64,000 nt of DNA from Kosakonia sacchari SP1 (GTDB taxonomy: Bacteria; Pseudomonadota; Gammaproteobacteria; Enterobacterales; Enterobacteriaceae), in NCBI RefSeq assembly GCF_000300455.3, contig NZ_CP007215.2:744001-808000 (forward strand), written 5' to 3'. Shown here piece after piece: positions 8,367 to 17,918 of the stretch. Position 1 is the first letter of the stretch. The number at the start of each line of letters is the position of its first letter. Below the pieces are notes generated by a model, which saw only the letters and a program-made list of their open reading frames with translations, made no database searches and was not told the origin of the DNA. The translations under genes and the position numbers were made by a program.

Positions 8367-9575
8367 ATGTTTTACTCCCTTAAACATCTTCCTGAATGTT
8401 ATCCACGACCCGTTCCACCAAAAATATCACGTTGGTTTGCTGTTCTGGCGGCAATGTTGGTCATTAGCGTGATCTTCATGCGTATATTCGGACGCTACAT
8501 TGATCCCAGGCACTTTTGGTTAATTACCATTGGTACGCCTGTCGTTGTATGGATTGTGAGTTTCAGCATTCGCGCGTGGGCCTGGTCATTACAGGACAGT
8601 AAAGCGAATGGTTTTGACCGACGTCGGGAGCATTGGATCTTAAGTGAGACCCGTAAAGCACGCCGTGCGCTTCAGGTATTGAATACGACATTTATTACTG
8701 CCTATCAGGAAGATGAACAGGCTTCTGTTGCCGTTGAAATGATCAACAATCAGAGCATTATCATTACTCAGTCGGACTGGAAAGAAGAGAAAAGCAAGCG
8801 GCTGAGCCGTATTACGACTGATCCAGACGATACCCCTGAATTGGTCGCCTTACGTCTGTTCTCAGAACTTATTGCTGATCTGCCAGTTGGCCAGTTCCCG
8901 GAAAATACCTCGCTGGTGGTCATCCTTGATATCTCGTCATCTCTCTCATTCTCTGCGATTAAAAATATTTGGCAGAAAGCCTGGCTAGAGAGTGGCATAA
9001 CCTGCGCTGTTGAGTATGTAGACAACACTGGGCCGAAAGTCGTCAGCCACTGGCTGAATCACCGCATTAAAGATGAGGCGATGTTATTAATTGTTGGTCT
9101 CCAGATTGATCCGGTTGTTTCAAACAATACTGCTGAAGCAGCCGTTGCTCTGCTTCTTGGCAACCGCCTGACACAGGATGCACTCGAACCTCTCGCTTTG
9201 CTGCATCGGCCAGATGCTGCTCCAGCAGGTGAACTGAGCGAGGGGATGTACATGGCTGCTTATAACGTCCCGCTCAAAGAAAATATCGTGAAAAATTTAT
9301 GGCTTGCCGGTCTGACTGGTGAGCAGCGCGCAGAAGTGATCGCGTGTCAGAACATACATCCTGCGCAGTCTGTAGATGACGACGGCGTGATTTCACTCGA
9401 TATATCCATGGGACATGCCGGAGCTGCAGCTCCCTGGCTGGCCATCGCTGCCGCCACTGAAATCGCCCGACAAACACAGTCACCACAGATGATCATCTGC
9501 GGTGATACCACACAGAATTTGCTGTGGAGCACGCTCATTACCCCGATTGCTTCCCGACAGGAGATGGATCCGTGA
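8367..9575 (+). CDS. T6SS-associated inner-membrane protein of unknown function
   Basis: A 402-residue protein with two N-terminal transmembrane helices (about residues 22-42 and 49-68) and a large soluble C-terminal part. Its TGA overlaps the GTG start of tssM (GTGA at 9572-9575), so translation is coupled to the membrane-complex component. It lies between the effector cassette and tssM, the position of an accessory gene in several enterobacterial T6SS clusters. I do not recognise a named family and see no catalytic motif. The C-terminal region alternates hydrophobic strands and helices (LLIVGLQIDPVV, AAAPWLAIAAATE), like a Rossmann-type or thiolase-like fold without its active site; this is a guess. 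Confidence 0.75.
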   Translation: MFYSLKHLPECYPRPVPPKISRWFAVLAAMLVISVIFMRIFGRYIDPRHFWLITIGTPVVVWIVSFSIRAWAWSLQDSKANGFDRRREHWILSETRKARRALQVLNTTFITAYQEDEQASVAVEMINNQSIIITQSDWKEEKSKRLSRITTDPDDTPELVALRLFSELIADLPVGQFPENTSLVVILDISSSLSFSAIKNIWQKAWLESGITCAVEYVDNTGPKVVSHWLNHRIKDEAMLLIVGLQIDPVVSNNTAEAAVALLLGNRLTQDALEPLALLHRPDAAPAGELSEGMYMAAYNVPLKENIVKNLWLAGLTGEQRAEVIACQNIHPAQSVDDDGVISLDISMGHAGAAAPWLAIAAATEIARQTQSPQMIICGDTTQNLLWSTLITPIASRQEMDP

Positions 9576-12500
9576 AGCTACCTTTAGCACCGAAGACTAC
9601 GGAAGGCCGCTATCTTGCTGTCGCATTGATTTTCTTTTTGCTGTTAGCCGTTATGACGTTCATGGTCTGGAAGCAGCCGGATATAGCCGGGATTGAAGAC
9701 GGTAGTCAGCAGCAAATTTACTGGCTTATTGCTGGCGGATGTATTTCAGTGTGTGCCCTTATCGTATCGGTGATGCTCCTGGCGGCGGTACGTATTGCTG
9801 GCAAGCAGGAGTTTAATGCGCTTGTCGATAACACCAGCGGTGATGATGAGAAAAAGAAACGGGAAAATGATAAAGCTCCTGTTCACCCAGCGGTGGCCAT
9901 GTATGGCAAGATTCGGGTGCATCTCCGCTCCCGCATTGGACTTTACTGGCGCCGTAAAACCCGTCTGTTGTTAATCACTGGCGATGAGGCGGCAATCGAA
10001 CTATTGGTACCAGGCCTGCAGGAAAGCCAGTGGCTTGAAGGCAGCCGTACCGTTCTGATTTATGGCGGCAGTCTGACTGCTGAGCCCGACAAGGAAAAAT
10101 ACACCGCGCTGCGTAAACTGTGTCCTGGACGCCCACTGGACGGTATTGTTCGCGTCATACCACAGTCGCTTAATCTGACCCCACAAACCAGTGACAACGA
10201 TTTACGCGGACTGGAAAAAATCAGCGAGCTGCTTCGTTTTTCCGCACCGGTCTGGCTGTGGCAACTGTGCGATAGCAAGTGGTCGCAGACTAAACGCACT
10301 GAACAAACGGTAGGGGCCAGTTTCCCGCTGCGTGCGAAAGCCGAAAATATTACCCGCCAGCTTGAATTGATGCTGCCGACCCTGCGGACGCAGGGGGTGA
10401 GTCAGGTCGCTGAGAACAACAGTCACGACTTCCTGCTGCGTCTGGGTCAGCACCTCAAAGACGGCGGTATTGCCCGCTGGGCTCAGCAACTGGTGCCATG
10501 GTTGTCTGGTTCCCAGCAGCGTGTTCCGCTGCGTGGCCTGATGTTCAGTCTGCCGGAGAATCAACCCGCTGATCCATTAGAGGGAACAGCCAGCTCCGCA
10601 TCTGCCGCGAAATATATCCCAGAATCGCAACGCCATGCGCTGACCCTGCCGGTGGCCTGGCAGGGCATCGTTGACGACTGCACCCGAGTACGTGGCCGCC
10701 GAGTCGGTATGGCGTGGGAACAGACGTTTGTCTGGGCGCTGATGACCATTATTGGTATTTGGGGCGCGGGGATGCTGCTGTCGTTTGCGTTAAATCGCCT
10801 GCAGATAGTCTCTGTTGCTGAACAAGCCCATGCCCTGCTAGGGCATCCTTCCGTATTGGATTACCAACTGACGGCTCTACATTCCCTGCGAAATGATGCT
10901 GGCCGCCTGCAGCACCGTATTCGGGACGGTGCGCCATGGTATCAGCGCTTTGGTCTGAACCATAACCAGCAACTGCTCGACGCGATGCTGCCCTTGTACG
11001 GCGTGGCGAACAACCGCCTGATACGCGACCCGGCAAATGCCGCCCTGGCGCAGAAACTCAGCGTTTTGGCAGGCACTCCCCCTGACAGCGGCCAGCGTGC
11101 TCAACTGGCGAAACCAGGCTATGACCAGTTGAAAGCGTGGCTGATGATGGCCCGTCCGGATAAAGCCGACGGCGCGTATTACGCGCAGACTATGAAAACC
11201 GTACAGCCGACGCGAATGGGCATCTCAACCGGCCTGTGGCAAAGCCTGTCGCCGGATTTATGGGCCTTCTACATTTCCGAACTGCCAAAGCGGCCACAGT
11301 GGAAAATCACGCCGGATGCGCAACTGGTCAGCCAGAGCCGGCAGATACTCTTGCAACAGATTGGCCGCCGCAACGCTGAAAGTACGCTTTATGAGAACAT
11401 GCTCAAATCCGTGCGTCGTAATTTCGCCGATGTGTCTCTGGAAGACATGTGTGGTAGCACCGATGCGCGCCGTCTGTTTACTACAGATGAAGTGGTGCCG
11501 GGTATGTTCACCCGCCAGGCATGGGAAGGGGAAATTCGGCAGGCCATTGAAAAGGCGGCCAACTCGCGGCGGGATGAAATCGACTGGGTGCTGAGCGACA
11601 GTCGAAAAAACGTACCCTCAACTCTGTCACCGGAAGCACTGAAAGGGCGTCTGACGCAACGTTACTTCACCGACTTTGCCGGTAGCTGGCTGAATTTCCT
11701 CAATAGCCTGCGACTTAATCCGGCGAACAACATTACGGACGTCACTGACCAGCTGACCCTGATGAGTGATGTACGCCAGTCACCATTGGTTGCCCTGATG
11801 AATACCATTGCCTGGCAGGGGCAGACCGGGCAGCAGAATGAAGCTCTTTCGGACTCCATCATCAGATCGGCCAAAGATCTGGTGGGTGGAAAAGACAAAC
11901 CCGCCATTGACCAGTCAGCGTCAGGCCAGCAGGGACCACTGGATGAATCCTTTGGACCATTGCTTACACTGATGGGCAAAGACAAGGGCGGTAATATGGT
12001 GTCGGCGGATGACATGCTGAGCCTGCAGACTTACCTGACCCGCATCACCCGCGTGCGTCTGCGCCTGCAACAGGTGGCCAGCGCCTCTGACCCGCAGGAA
12101 ATGATGCAAACCCTGGCGCAGACCGTATTCCAGGGCAAAAGCGTGGACCTGACCGACACCCAGCAGTACGGCAGTCTGATTTCGGCAAGCCTTGGCGAAG
12201 AGTGGAGCGGTTTTGGTAGTACGATGTTCGTGCAGCCATTGACGCAGGCCTGGGAGACGGTGCTTCAGCCGTCGGCGGCAAGCCTCAACGACAAATGGAG
12301 CCGTTCGGTTGTCGCTAACTGGCATACCTCATTTGACGGACGTTTCCCGTTTGCGGCGAGTAAAAGTGATGCCTCTTTGCCGATGCTGGCTGAATTTGTG
12401 CGCAAGGACAGCGGACGTATTGAGCGCTTCCTGACGACAGAGCTCAGCGGTGTACTGCACAAAGAGGGCAGCCAGTGGGTACCGGATAAAGTCAACAGCC

Positions 12501-13048
12501 AGGGGCTGAGCTTTAACCCGGCCTTCCTGCGGGCGATTAATCAGCTGAGCCAGTTGTCGGACATTCTATTTACTGATGGAAGCCAGGGCATCAGCTTTGA
12601 GCTGCAGGCGCGTCCTGTATCGCAGGTGGTGGAAACCCAACTGACCATTGATGGACAAAAGCTGCACTACTTCAACCAGATGGCCGACTGGCAGAGCTTT
12701 CGCTGGCCGGGAGACACGTACAAGCCGGGGACTATGATGACCTGGACTACTGTCAACACTGGCGCGCGCCTGTTCGGAGACTACAGCGGGACCTGGGGCT
12801 TCATTCGCTGGCTGGACCAGGGTAAACATCAGCGGCTTGACCGCAGTCAGTGGATGATGAGCTTTACCGCCCCGGACGCTCGAACCCTGCAGTGGGTACT
12901 GCGCTCACAGCTCGGAAAAGGTCCACTGGCGCTGCTGGATCTGCGCGGTTTCACGCTGCCGGAGCAGATATTCAGTGTCGACAGCGCGGCCACCGCTCAG
13001 GCGCTAATGGTCAACACCGGAAACAGTGACATGGATGGAGTCGAATAA
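9572..13048 (+). CDS. tssM: T6SS membrane-complex protein TssM (IcmF family)
   Basis: TssM spans the inner membrane and, with TssL and TssJ, forms the envelope channel that anchors the baseplate. I place the start at GTG 9572, with AGGAG 8 bases upstream, rather than at an ATG 48 bases earlier inside the preceding gene; this gives 1158 residues. Two transmembrane helices lie within the first 80 residues and a third near 390-415 (ALMTIIGIWGAGMLLSFAL). The cytoplasmic region between them lacks a Walker A motif: the usual P-loop place reads LLLITGDEAAIELL. The large periplasmic C-terminal region carries the IcmF and TssM C-terminal domains. The stop overlaps the tssA start by one base. Confidence 0.95.
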   Translation: MKLPLAPKTTEGRYLAVALIFFLLLAVMTFMVWKQPDIAGIEDGSQQQIYWLIAGGCISVCALIVSVMLLAAVRIAGKQEFNALVDNTSGDDEKKKRENDKAPVHPAVAMYGKIRVHLRSRIGLYWRRKTRLLLITGDEAAIELLVPGLQESQWLEGSRTVLIYGGSLTAEPDKEKYTALRKLCPGRPLDGIVRVIPQSLNLTPQTSDNDLRGLEKISELLRFSAPVWLWQLCDSKWSQTKRTEQTVGASFPLRAKAENITRQLELMLPTLRTQGVSQVAENNSHDFLLRLGQHLKDGGIARWAQQLVPWLSGSQQRVPLRGLMFSLPENQPADPLEGTASSASAAKYIPESQRHALTLPVAWQGIVDDCTRVRGRRVGMAWEQTFVWALMTIIGIWGAGMLLSFALNRLQIVSVAEQAHALLGHPSVLDYQLTALHSLRNDAGRLQHRIRDGAPWYQRFGLNHNQQLLDAMLPLYGVANNRLIRDPANAALAQKLSVLAGTPPDSGQRAQLAKPGYDQLKAWLMMARPDKADGAYYAQTMKTVQPTRMGISTGLWQSLSPDLWAFYISELPKRPQWKITPDAQLVSQSRQILLQQIGRRNAESTLYENMLKSVRRNFADVSLEDMCGSTDARRLFTTDEVVPGMFTRQAWEGEIRQAIEKAANSRRDEIDWVLSDSRKNVPSTLSPEALKGRLTQRYFTDFAGSWLNFLNSLRLNPANNITDVTDQLTLMSDVRQSPLVALMNTIAWQGQTGQQNEALSDSIIRSAKDLVGGKDKPAIDQSASGQQGPLDESFGPLLTLMGKDKGGNMVSADDMLSLQTYLTRITRVRLRLQQVASASDPQEMMQTLAQTVFQGKSVDLTDTQQYGSLISASLGEEWSGFGSTMFVQPLTQAWETVLQPSAASLNDKWSRSVVANWHTSFDGRFPFAASKSDASLPMLAEFVRKDSGRIERFLTTELSGVLHKEGSQWVPDKVNSQGLSFNPAFLRAINQLSQLSDILFTDGSQGISFELQARPVSQVVETQLTIDGQKLHYFNQMADWQSFRWPGDTYKPGTMMTWTTVNTGARLFGDYSGTWGFIRWLDQGKHQRLDRSQWMMSFTAPDARTLQWVLRSQLGKGPLALLDLRGFTLPEQIFSVDSAATAQALMVNTGNSDMDGVE

Positions 13049-14649
13049 TGAGCACTCTGCAGAATCTGGTTGCCGCCTGCCAGGCTGATGAAACTCAGTT
13101 ACGGCAACAGGCGCAGGCACGCATGGAAAACTGGCAACCCTGGCTTGCTCTGGTCAGCGATACCAGTCCGACTGGAGAAGACCCGGGATATGACGATGAT
13201 TTTCAGCGCATCCGGGAGGAGGTCAATAAACTTTCCGGCATCGATACCGGACTGATTTGCACGCTTGCCGAAAAACTGCTGAATACCACTGCCAAAGATA
13301 TCCGGATTGTCACCTATTACTGCTGGGCGCGTCTGCACCAGGACGGGGAAACCGGCTTTGCCGAAGGGCTTGAGCTACTAGCGGGATTGTTACAGCGCTA
13401 TGGAACGCAACTTCATCCGCAGCGCGAGCGAAGCCGTAAACCGGCGCTAGAGTGGCTCGCAGGCTCCCGTGTTCTCGACAGCCTGTCACTCTGGCCGGAA
13501 GTGGTACGCGAGGATGCATTGCGCACTGTCGGCGCGTTGCTGCTGATCCGCGACAGCCTGGGGGCGGAGCCGGAAGCGTCACAGCCAGAGCTGAATGCGC
13601 TTTATAGAGCACTGGAGTCCCGCCTGATGAAAGGCGGCGGCGTTGATGCGGTTGTACCGCAGAATGCCAGTAGTCAGACACGCGCGCAGCCGCCATCTCA
13701 CACGACAGAACAGGATGCGCCAGTGCTGAGCCGCATCACGTCCGGTCAGGATTTGCTGGTCCATGCCCGCACTCTGACGGGGTACCTGCGTGAGCAACCC
13801 GATGGCTGGCTGGCCGCACACCGGCTGATGAAAAGCCTGCGTCATGACACGCTGAGCGCTATTCCGGCTCCGGATGCCGAAGGGAAAACGCGCATTGAAC
13901 CGCCACGGGCTGATCAGCGGGCCATGCTCAAACGCCTGTACCTGCAGCAGAGCTGGCTGGAGATTCTGGAGCAGGCGGACAGCACTTTCTCGCGTGGCGC
14001 CAATCACCTCTGGTTGGATTTGCAGTGGTATATCCACCAGGCCCTGGTGAAATCGGGGCAGGATGTGCTGGCCGACATCATTATCGCCGACCTGAAAGGG
14101 CTGCTGCGCCGCCTTACCGGGCTTGAAACCCTGGCCTTTAATGACGGGACGCCGTTTGCCGATGAGGTAACGCTGAACTGGATAAATCAGAGCGTGCTGG
14201 ACGAAATTTCCGGCTGGTGTGATGAGCCGGTCAGTGTCGTCAGTGTGACGGATAACGATATCCTTGCACTCGAGCCGGAAGCGCTGGATAAAGCGGACAC
14301 TGACGGTCTGGGTGCCACACTTCAATGGTTGCAGACACGCCCGGGCATCGATTCGATAAAAGACAAATGGTTACTGCGTTTGCTGATGGCCCGCGTGGCC
14401 GAACAGAAGGGCAAAAATGAACTGGCTCTGCATTTGCTGGGGGAACTCGATGGGGCTGCACAGTCCATCACCCTCACGCAGTGGACTCCGGCACTGTTAT
14501 TTGAAGTCAAATCGCGCCGCCTCAAATTGCTGCGCATGAAAGCCACCCGCAGTGAAACCGATAAATCGCGGTTACAGCAAGAGATGGACCATCTTCTGGC
14601 AGGTCTGATTGCGCTCGATCCGGCAGGCAGTGCGGTGCTTTGCGGGTAA
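13048..14649 (+). CDS. tssA: T6SS protein TssA (ImpA N-terminal, VasJ-type C-terminal domain)
   Basis: TssA primes baseplate and tail assembly and caps the growing sheath. The 533-residue protein begins with an ImpA_N domain (GEDPGYDDDFQRIREEV near residue 33, then the helical LAEKLLNTTAKDIRIVTYYCW segment). A linker of about 40 residues rich in Ser, Gln and Pro follows near 205-230, then a VasJ-type C-terminal domain. Its start codon overlaps the tssM stop. A second ImpA_N protein lies at the right end of the cluster, but that one has a membrane segment, so this soluble protein is the better candidate for canonical TssA. Confidence 0.92.
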   Translation: MSTLQNLVAACQADETQLRQQAQARMENWQPWLALVSDTSPTGEDPGYDDDFQRIREEVNKLSGIDTGLICTLAEKLLNTTAKDIRIVTYYCWARLHQDGETGFAEGLELLAGLLQRYGTQLHPQRERSRKPALEWLAGSRVLDSLSLWPEVVREDALRTVGALLLIRDSLGAEPEASQPELNALYRALESRLMKGGGVDAVVPQNASSQTRAQPPSHTTEQDAPVLSRITSGQDLLVHARTLTGYLREQPDGWLAAHRLMKSLRHDTLSAIPAPDAEGKTRIEPPRADQRAMLKRLYLQQSWLEILEQADSTFSRGANHLWLDLQWYIHQALVKSGQDVLADIIIADLKGLLRRLTGLETLAFNDGTPFADEVTLNWINQSVLDEISGWCDEPVSVVSVTDNDILALEPEALDKADTDGLGATLQWLQTRPGIDSIKDKWLLRLLMARVAEQKGKNELALHLLGELDGAAQSITLTQWTPALLFEVKSRRLKLLRMKATRSETDKSRLQQEMDHLLAGLIALDPAGSAVLCG

Positions 14650-14679
14650 ACAGGACTGAATTTAGCGAAAAGGGAAGTT

Positions 14680-15834
14680 ATGTCAGCAGAAGGTTTTTAT
14701 CTGGTGCAGGGCGACAAAACGACCTGCGGCGGGAGAATTATCACCGGTGCAGAGGATCATTCGCTGTTTGATAGACCTGTTGCCCGTGAACAGGACAGCG
14801 TGACCTGTGGAAAACATGCCGGGCTTTACAAGATAGCCGGTGGCATCGACAACGATACCATACACGGCAGGCGAATGGCCGGAACACTCGACAGCTACAG
14901 TACCTGTCCGTGTAAGGCGAAGTTTATTCCATCGATGATGAATGATACATATGAGAAGAGTTCGGCTGGAGCAATTTCAACTGCAGGAGGATCTGGAACG
15001 GATGCTGTTTATCAGACGTTTCTGGCTGGCTTACGGGCTGATACGATGTTGGCTCTGGGTATTGATAGTAGCCAGTTTGGTCCAAATGACTTTGCGGGAA
15101 TATGTATTGCAGAGCCGAATGAACTGAGCGATGGTGTTTTCCTTTGGACAGAAAACCAGGGGGCAGGACATGCTTTCGTTTCGATACACATTAAAAATAT
15201 GATCCATGTTTTCACCTATGGACGATATGATCAGGAAGGGTTTAGTCCCGTAGGTGAAGGAGTGTTGATTAAATATTCCAGCGAAAGAGCGGAAAGGTTT
15301 TACACAAAAGTACTTTATCGGATGAGGGCGTCAGTTTTTAAAATACTGGACGTTGATGAATCTAACACGCTATCAATATTTAATGCTTTATGGGCATCCA
15401 GCAGTGTTCACCCTGATGGAAAAAATACCAGTGCGGAGATAAAAGAAAATGGACGTGTTATTGATAGATATAACCTGGCAGTCAACAACTATACTACAAC
15501 GTCAGTAACGGGACTTAAAAAAGCAGGTACCGGAATATTTAACGTGAGCCTGCTTGACTCTTTTGGTTACAGCGAAGACTTTGCGATCCCATCGTCCCTG
15601 AATGCTTATCTGGAGGAGTTAGCTGTAAATCCAGCTGATATGCGAATAATGAGAATGACTGACGAATTTAAGGGCAACTATCATAACGCTTCAAATTATA
15701 AGGAAATTGAAGGTGCAGGCAGCGGTAATGAAACTGCCGGGGCAATAGGCAAAGTAAGTGGATTCGCCGGAAAAGGCTCGAGCGGTTATGCCCCCACAAC
15801 ATTCAGCCAGTCCCAGGGATTTGAGAATGATTAA
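14680..15834 (+). CDS. PAAR-domain effector with papain-like amidase-type C-terminal domain
   Basis: Residues 1-85 form a PAAR repeat domain (GDKTTCGGRIITGA, DSVTCGKHAG, ISTC-type end) that sharpens the VgrG tip. A short linker leads to a toxin-like domain. It contains GAGHAFVSIHI (His164) and, about 107 residues later, YNLAVNNYTTTSVTGLKKAG. In permuted papain-like amidases I expect NCTT at the second motif; here the Cys position is Tyr271, encoded TAT at 15490-15492, one base from TGT. The toxin may be inactive, or may belong to another family. The small membrane-protein gene that overlaps its 3' end is the likely immunity gene. Confidence 0.75.
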   Translation: MSAEGFYLVQGDKTTCGGRIITGAEDHSLFDRPVAREQDSVTCGKHAGLYKIAGGIDNDTIHGRRMAGTLDSYSTCPCKAKFIPSMMNDTYEKSSAGAISTAGGSGTDAVYQTFLAGLRADTMLALGIDSSQFGPNDFAGICIAEPNELSDGVFLWTENQGAGHAFVSIHIKNMIHVFTYGRYDQEGFSPVGEGVLIKYSSERAERFYTKVLYRMRASVFKILDVDESNTLSIFNALWASSSVHPDGKNTSAEIKENGRVIDRYNLAVNNYTTTSVTGLKKAGTGIFNVSLLDSFGYSEDFAIPSSLNAYLEELAVNPADMRIMRMTDEFKGNYHNASNYKEIEGAGSGNETAGAIGKVSGFAGKGSSGYAPTTFSQSQGFEND

Positions 15835-16096
15835 ACCTCTACTGATTGCTTTTGTGCCCGTAGCCTTATTTTTACTGGTCAGCACAGCGGTTCTTTCCCT
15901 GTCATTTATGGATATCAAATACACTTATGAACCCGTATTAATTGGAACGCATCTGGATTATCTGGTTGACGAAACCTACTCTATGGTCTGGTTATTCTTT
16001 GCTACATCGAATATTGCTTTTATTGTTATTTATATTGTCTTTCTCCTGGTTTTTAAACGATTAAGTAAGAAAGATCAGCCGGTACGATCTCAATAA
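15827..16096 (+). CDS. Small two-helix membrane protein, probable immunity to the PAAR effector
   Basis: I take ATG 15827, which overlaps the effector stop by 8 bases, rather than a longer in-frame start inside the effector gene; this gives 89 residues. Two transmembrane helices are evident: residues about 5-26 (LLIAFVPVALFLLVSTAVLS) and about 52-75 (LFFATSNIAFIVIYIVFLLV), with a charged C-terminal tail (KRLSKKDQ). The protein therefore exposes a short loop to the periplasm. The overlap and topology fit an inner-membrane immunity protein acting against a periplasmic toxin. No named family recognised. Confidence 0.65.
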   Translation: MIKPLLIAFVPVALFLLVSTAVLSLSFMDIKYTYEPVLIGTHLDYLVDETYSMVWLFFATSNIAFIVIYIVFLLVFKRLSKKDQPVRSQ

Positions 16097-16163
16097 GTTG
16101 CAGGCTGTTATGGCTTCGCTTTATTCCTGAACACTGTAAGTCACTCAATCATATTGGTTATCT

Positions 16164-17918
16164 ATGGATGATTTAACCCTGCGTTATTACGACGCTGAAA
16201 TGCGTTACCTGCTGGAAGCGGGTGAAGAGTTTGCCCGCGCTCATCCTGAGCAGGCGGCAATGCTTAACCTCGATAAGGCTGGTGCCCGTGACCCGTATGT
16301 GGAACGCCTGTTCGAGGGCTTTGCTTTCCTCATGGGGCGGTTGCGCGAGAAGCTCGACGATGACCTGCCGGAGCTGACCGAAGGATTGGTCAGCCTGCTG
16401 TGGCCCCATTACCTGCGCACCATACCGTCGATGTCCGTGGTGGAGTTCACTCCCGACTGGCGTGAAATGAAGGAACAGATGCGTATCGTCAAAGGTTTCG
16501 AGGTGAACTCGCGGCCGATCGGTGAAAATGGCACCCGCTGCCGGTACACCACCACCAAAGAGATCACCCTTCAGCCGCTGTCGCTTGAGCACGCAAGTCT
16601 GATAACCGATCCTGATGGCCGGTCGGTGATTACGCTGCGCTTTAACTGTAGTCAACTTGCAGACTGGAGCCGTATCGATCTCAGCCTGATCCCGTTTTAC
16701 TTCAATGCTGACACACCGCTGGCTTGCGCCATGCATGAAGCTTTTACCATGAATATCGCCCGTCTGTGGTTGCGGATGTCCGGTGATGTGGAGAGAAGAC
16801 CGCTTGACGGGTATTTCACCGCGCTCGGGTTTGGTGATGACGACGGTCTGTGGCCGAAGGGGGAGAGTAGTTTCAGTGGCTATCAGCTGCTACTGGAGTA
16901 TTTCACCTTTCGCGAGAAATTCATGTTCACCGGGCTGCGAGGGCTGGAGGCCGTCGTCTTTCCGGCTGATCTCTCCTGGTTTGAAATAGATGTGGTCCTG
17001 GCTGAGCGCTGGGAGCATGACTTCAGCTTCACTGAAAAGCACTTGCGCCTCAACTGTGTACCGGTGATCAACCTGTTTCCGCTGGAATCAGACCCGCTGA
17101 CGCTCGACGGATTGCAGACGGAATATATGTTGCGCCCGATGCGTGTGCAGGATGGTCACACAGAGATTTATGCGGTGGATTCGGTGATGTCATCCAGCCA
17201 GCATACCTACGTCCCCTTCACGAGCTTCCGCCACAAGGGGGGAATGATGCGCCATGAGGCACCGGAATATTACTGGCACACCCGTGTGCGTCGTGGTCCA
17301 TCCGGGTTGCATAACACCTGGCTTATTCTCGGCGGTGAAGCCTTTGATAACCATACCATCCCGGAAGATGAAAGCCTTTCTCTGACGCTCACCGGCACAA
17401 ATGGTCAGCTACCTCGCCGCGCGCTGCAGAGTACTGTGCTCGACACGGTGATGAAAACCACCTCGGTCAGCATTGCTGTTCGCAACCTTTGCGCCCCGAC
17501 GCTTCCCTGCTATCCGCCGGCACAGGACAGGTTTCACTGGCGTGTACTCAGCCACCTCGGCAGCGGGTTCCTTTCGATGATGGATAATGCCGATGTGCTG
17601 CGTGGCACCCTTGCGTTGTATGAGTGGACCGACAGTGAGATGAACCGCCGCCGTCTGGAAGCCATCATTGATGTGAAGCACAGTGAAACTGAGCGCTTTG
17701 AGCAGGGCTACCTGGTGCGCGGTGTACAGATAGAAGTGATGTTGGACAGCCACGGTTTTGCCGGGCGTGGCGACATCTGTCTGTTCGGCGAGATGCTGAG
17801 TCGCTTCTTTGCGCTCTACACCGACATTTACCTGTTTAATCGCCTGATTATTATTCTGCAACCGACCGGAGAACGTCTGGAATGGGAAGAGAAGCACAAT
17901 CGCCGTATTCCCGGCTGA
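16164..17918 (+). CDS. tssF: T6SS baseplate protein TssF (VasA/ImpG family)
   Basis: TssF is a core wedge component of the baseplate, assembling with TssG, TssE and TssK around VgrG. The 584 residues are of family length. The N-terminus has the characteristic LRYYDAEMRYLLEAGEEFA helix, followed by HPEQAAML and a conserved RLFEGFAFLMGRL segment; the C-terminus ends FFALYTDIYLFNRLIII. The reading frame overlaps tssG by 37 bases, giving tight coupling of two proteins that bind each other. Confidence 0.95.
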   Translation: MDDLTLRYYDAEMRYLLEAGEEFARAHPEQAAMLNLDKAGARDPYVERLFEGFAFLMGRLREKLDDDLPELTEGLVSLLWPHYLRTIPSMSVVEFTPDWREMKEQMRIVKGFEVNSRPIGENGTRCRYTTTKEITLQPLSLEHASLITDPDGRSVITLRFNCSQLADWSRIDLSLIPFYFNADTPLACAMHEAFTMNIARLWLRMSGDVERRPLDGYFTALGFGDDDGLWPKGESSFSGYQLLLEYFTFREKFMFTGLRGLEAVVFPADLSWFEIDVVLAERWEHDFSFTEKHLRLNCVPVINLFPLESDPLTLDGLQTEYMLRPMRVQDGHTEIYAVDSVMSSSQHTYVPFTSFRHKGGMMRHEAPEYYWHTRVRRGPSGLHNTWLILGGEAFDNHTIPEDESLSLTLTGTNGQLPRRALQSTVLDTVMKTTSVSIAVRNLCAPTLPCYPPAQDRFHWRVLSHLGSGFLSMMDNADVLRGTLALYEWTDSEMNRRRLEAIIDVKHSETERFEQGYLVRGVQIEVMLDSHGFAGRGDICLFGEMLSRFFALYTDIYLFNRLIIILQPTGERLEWEEKHNRRIPG

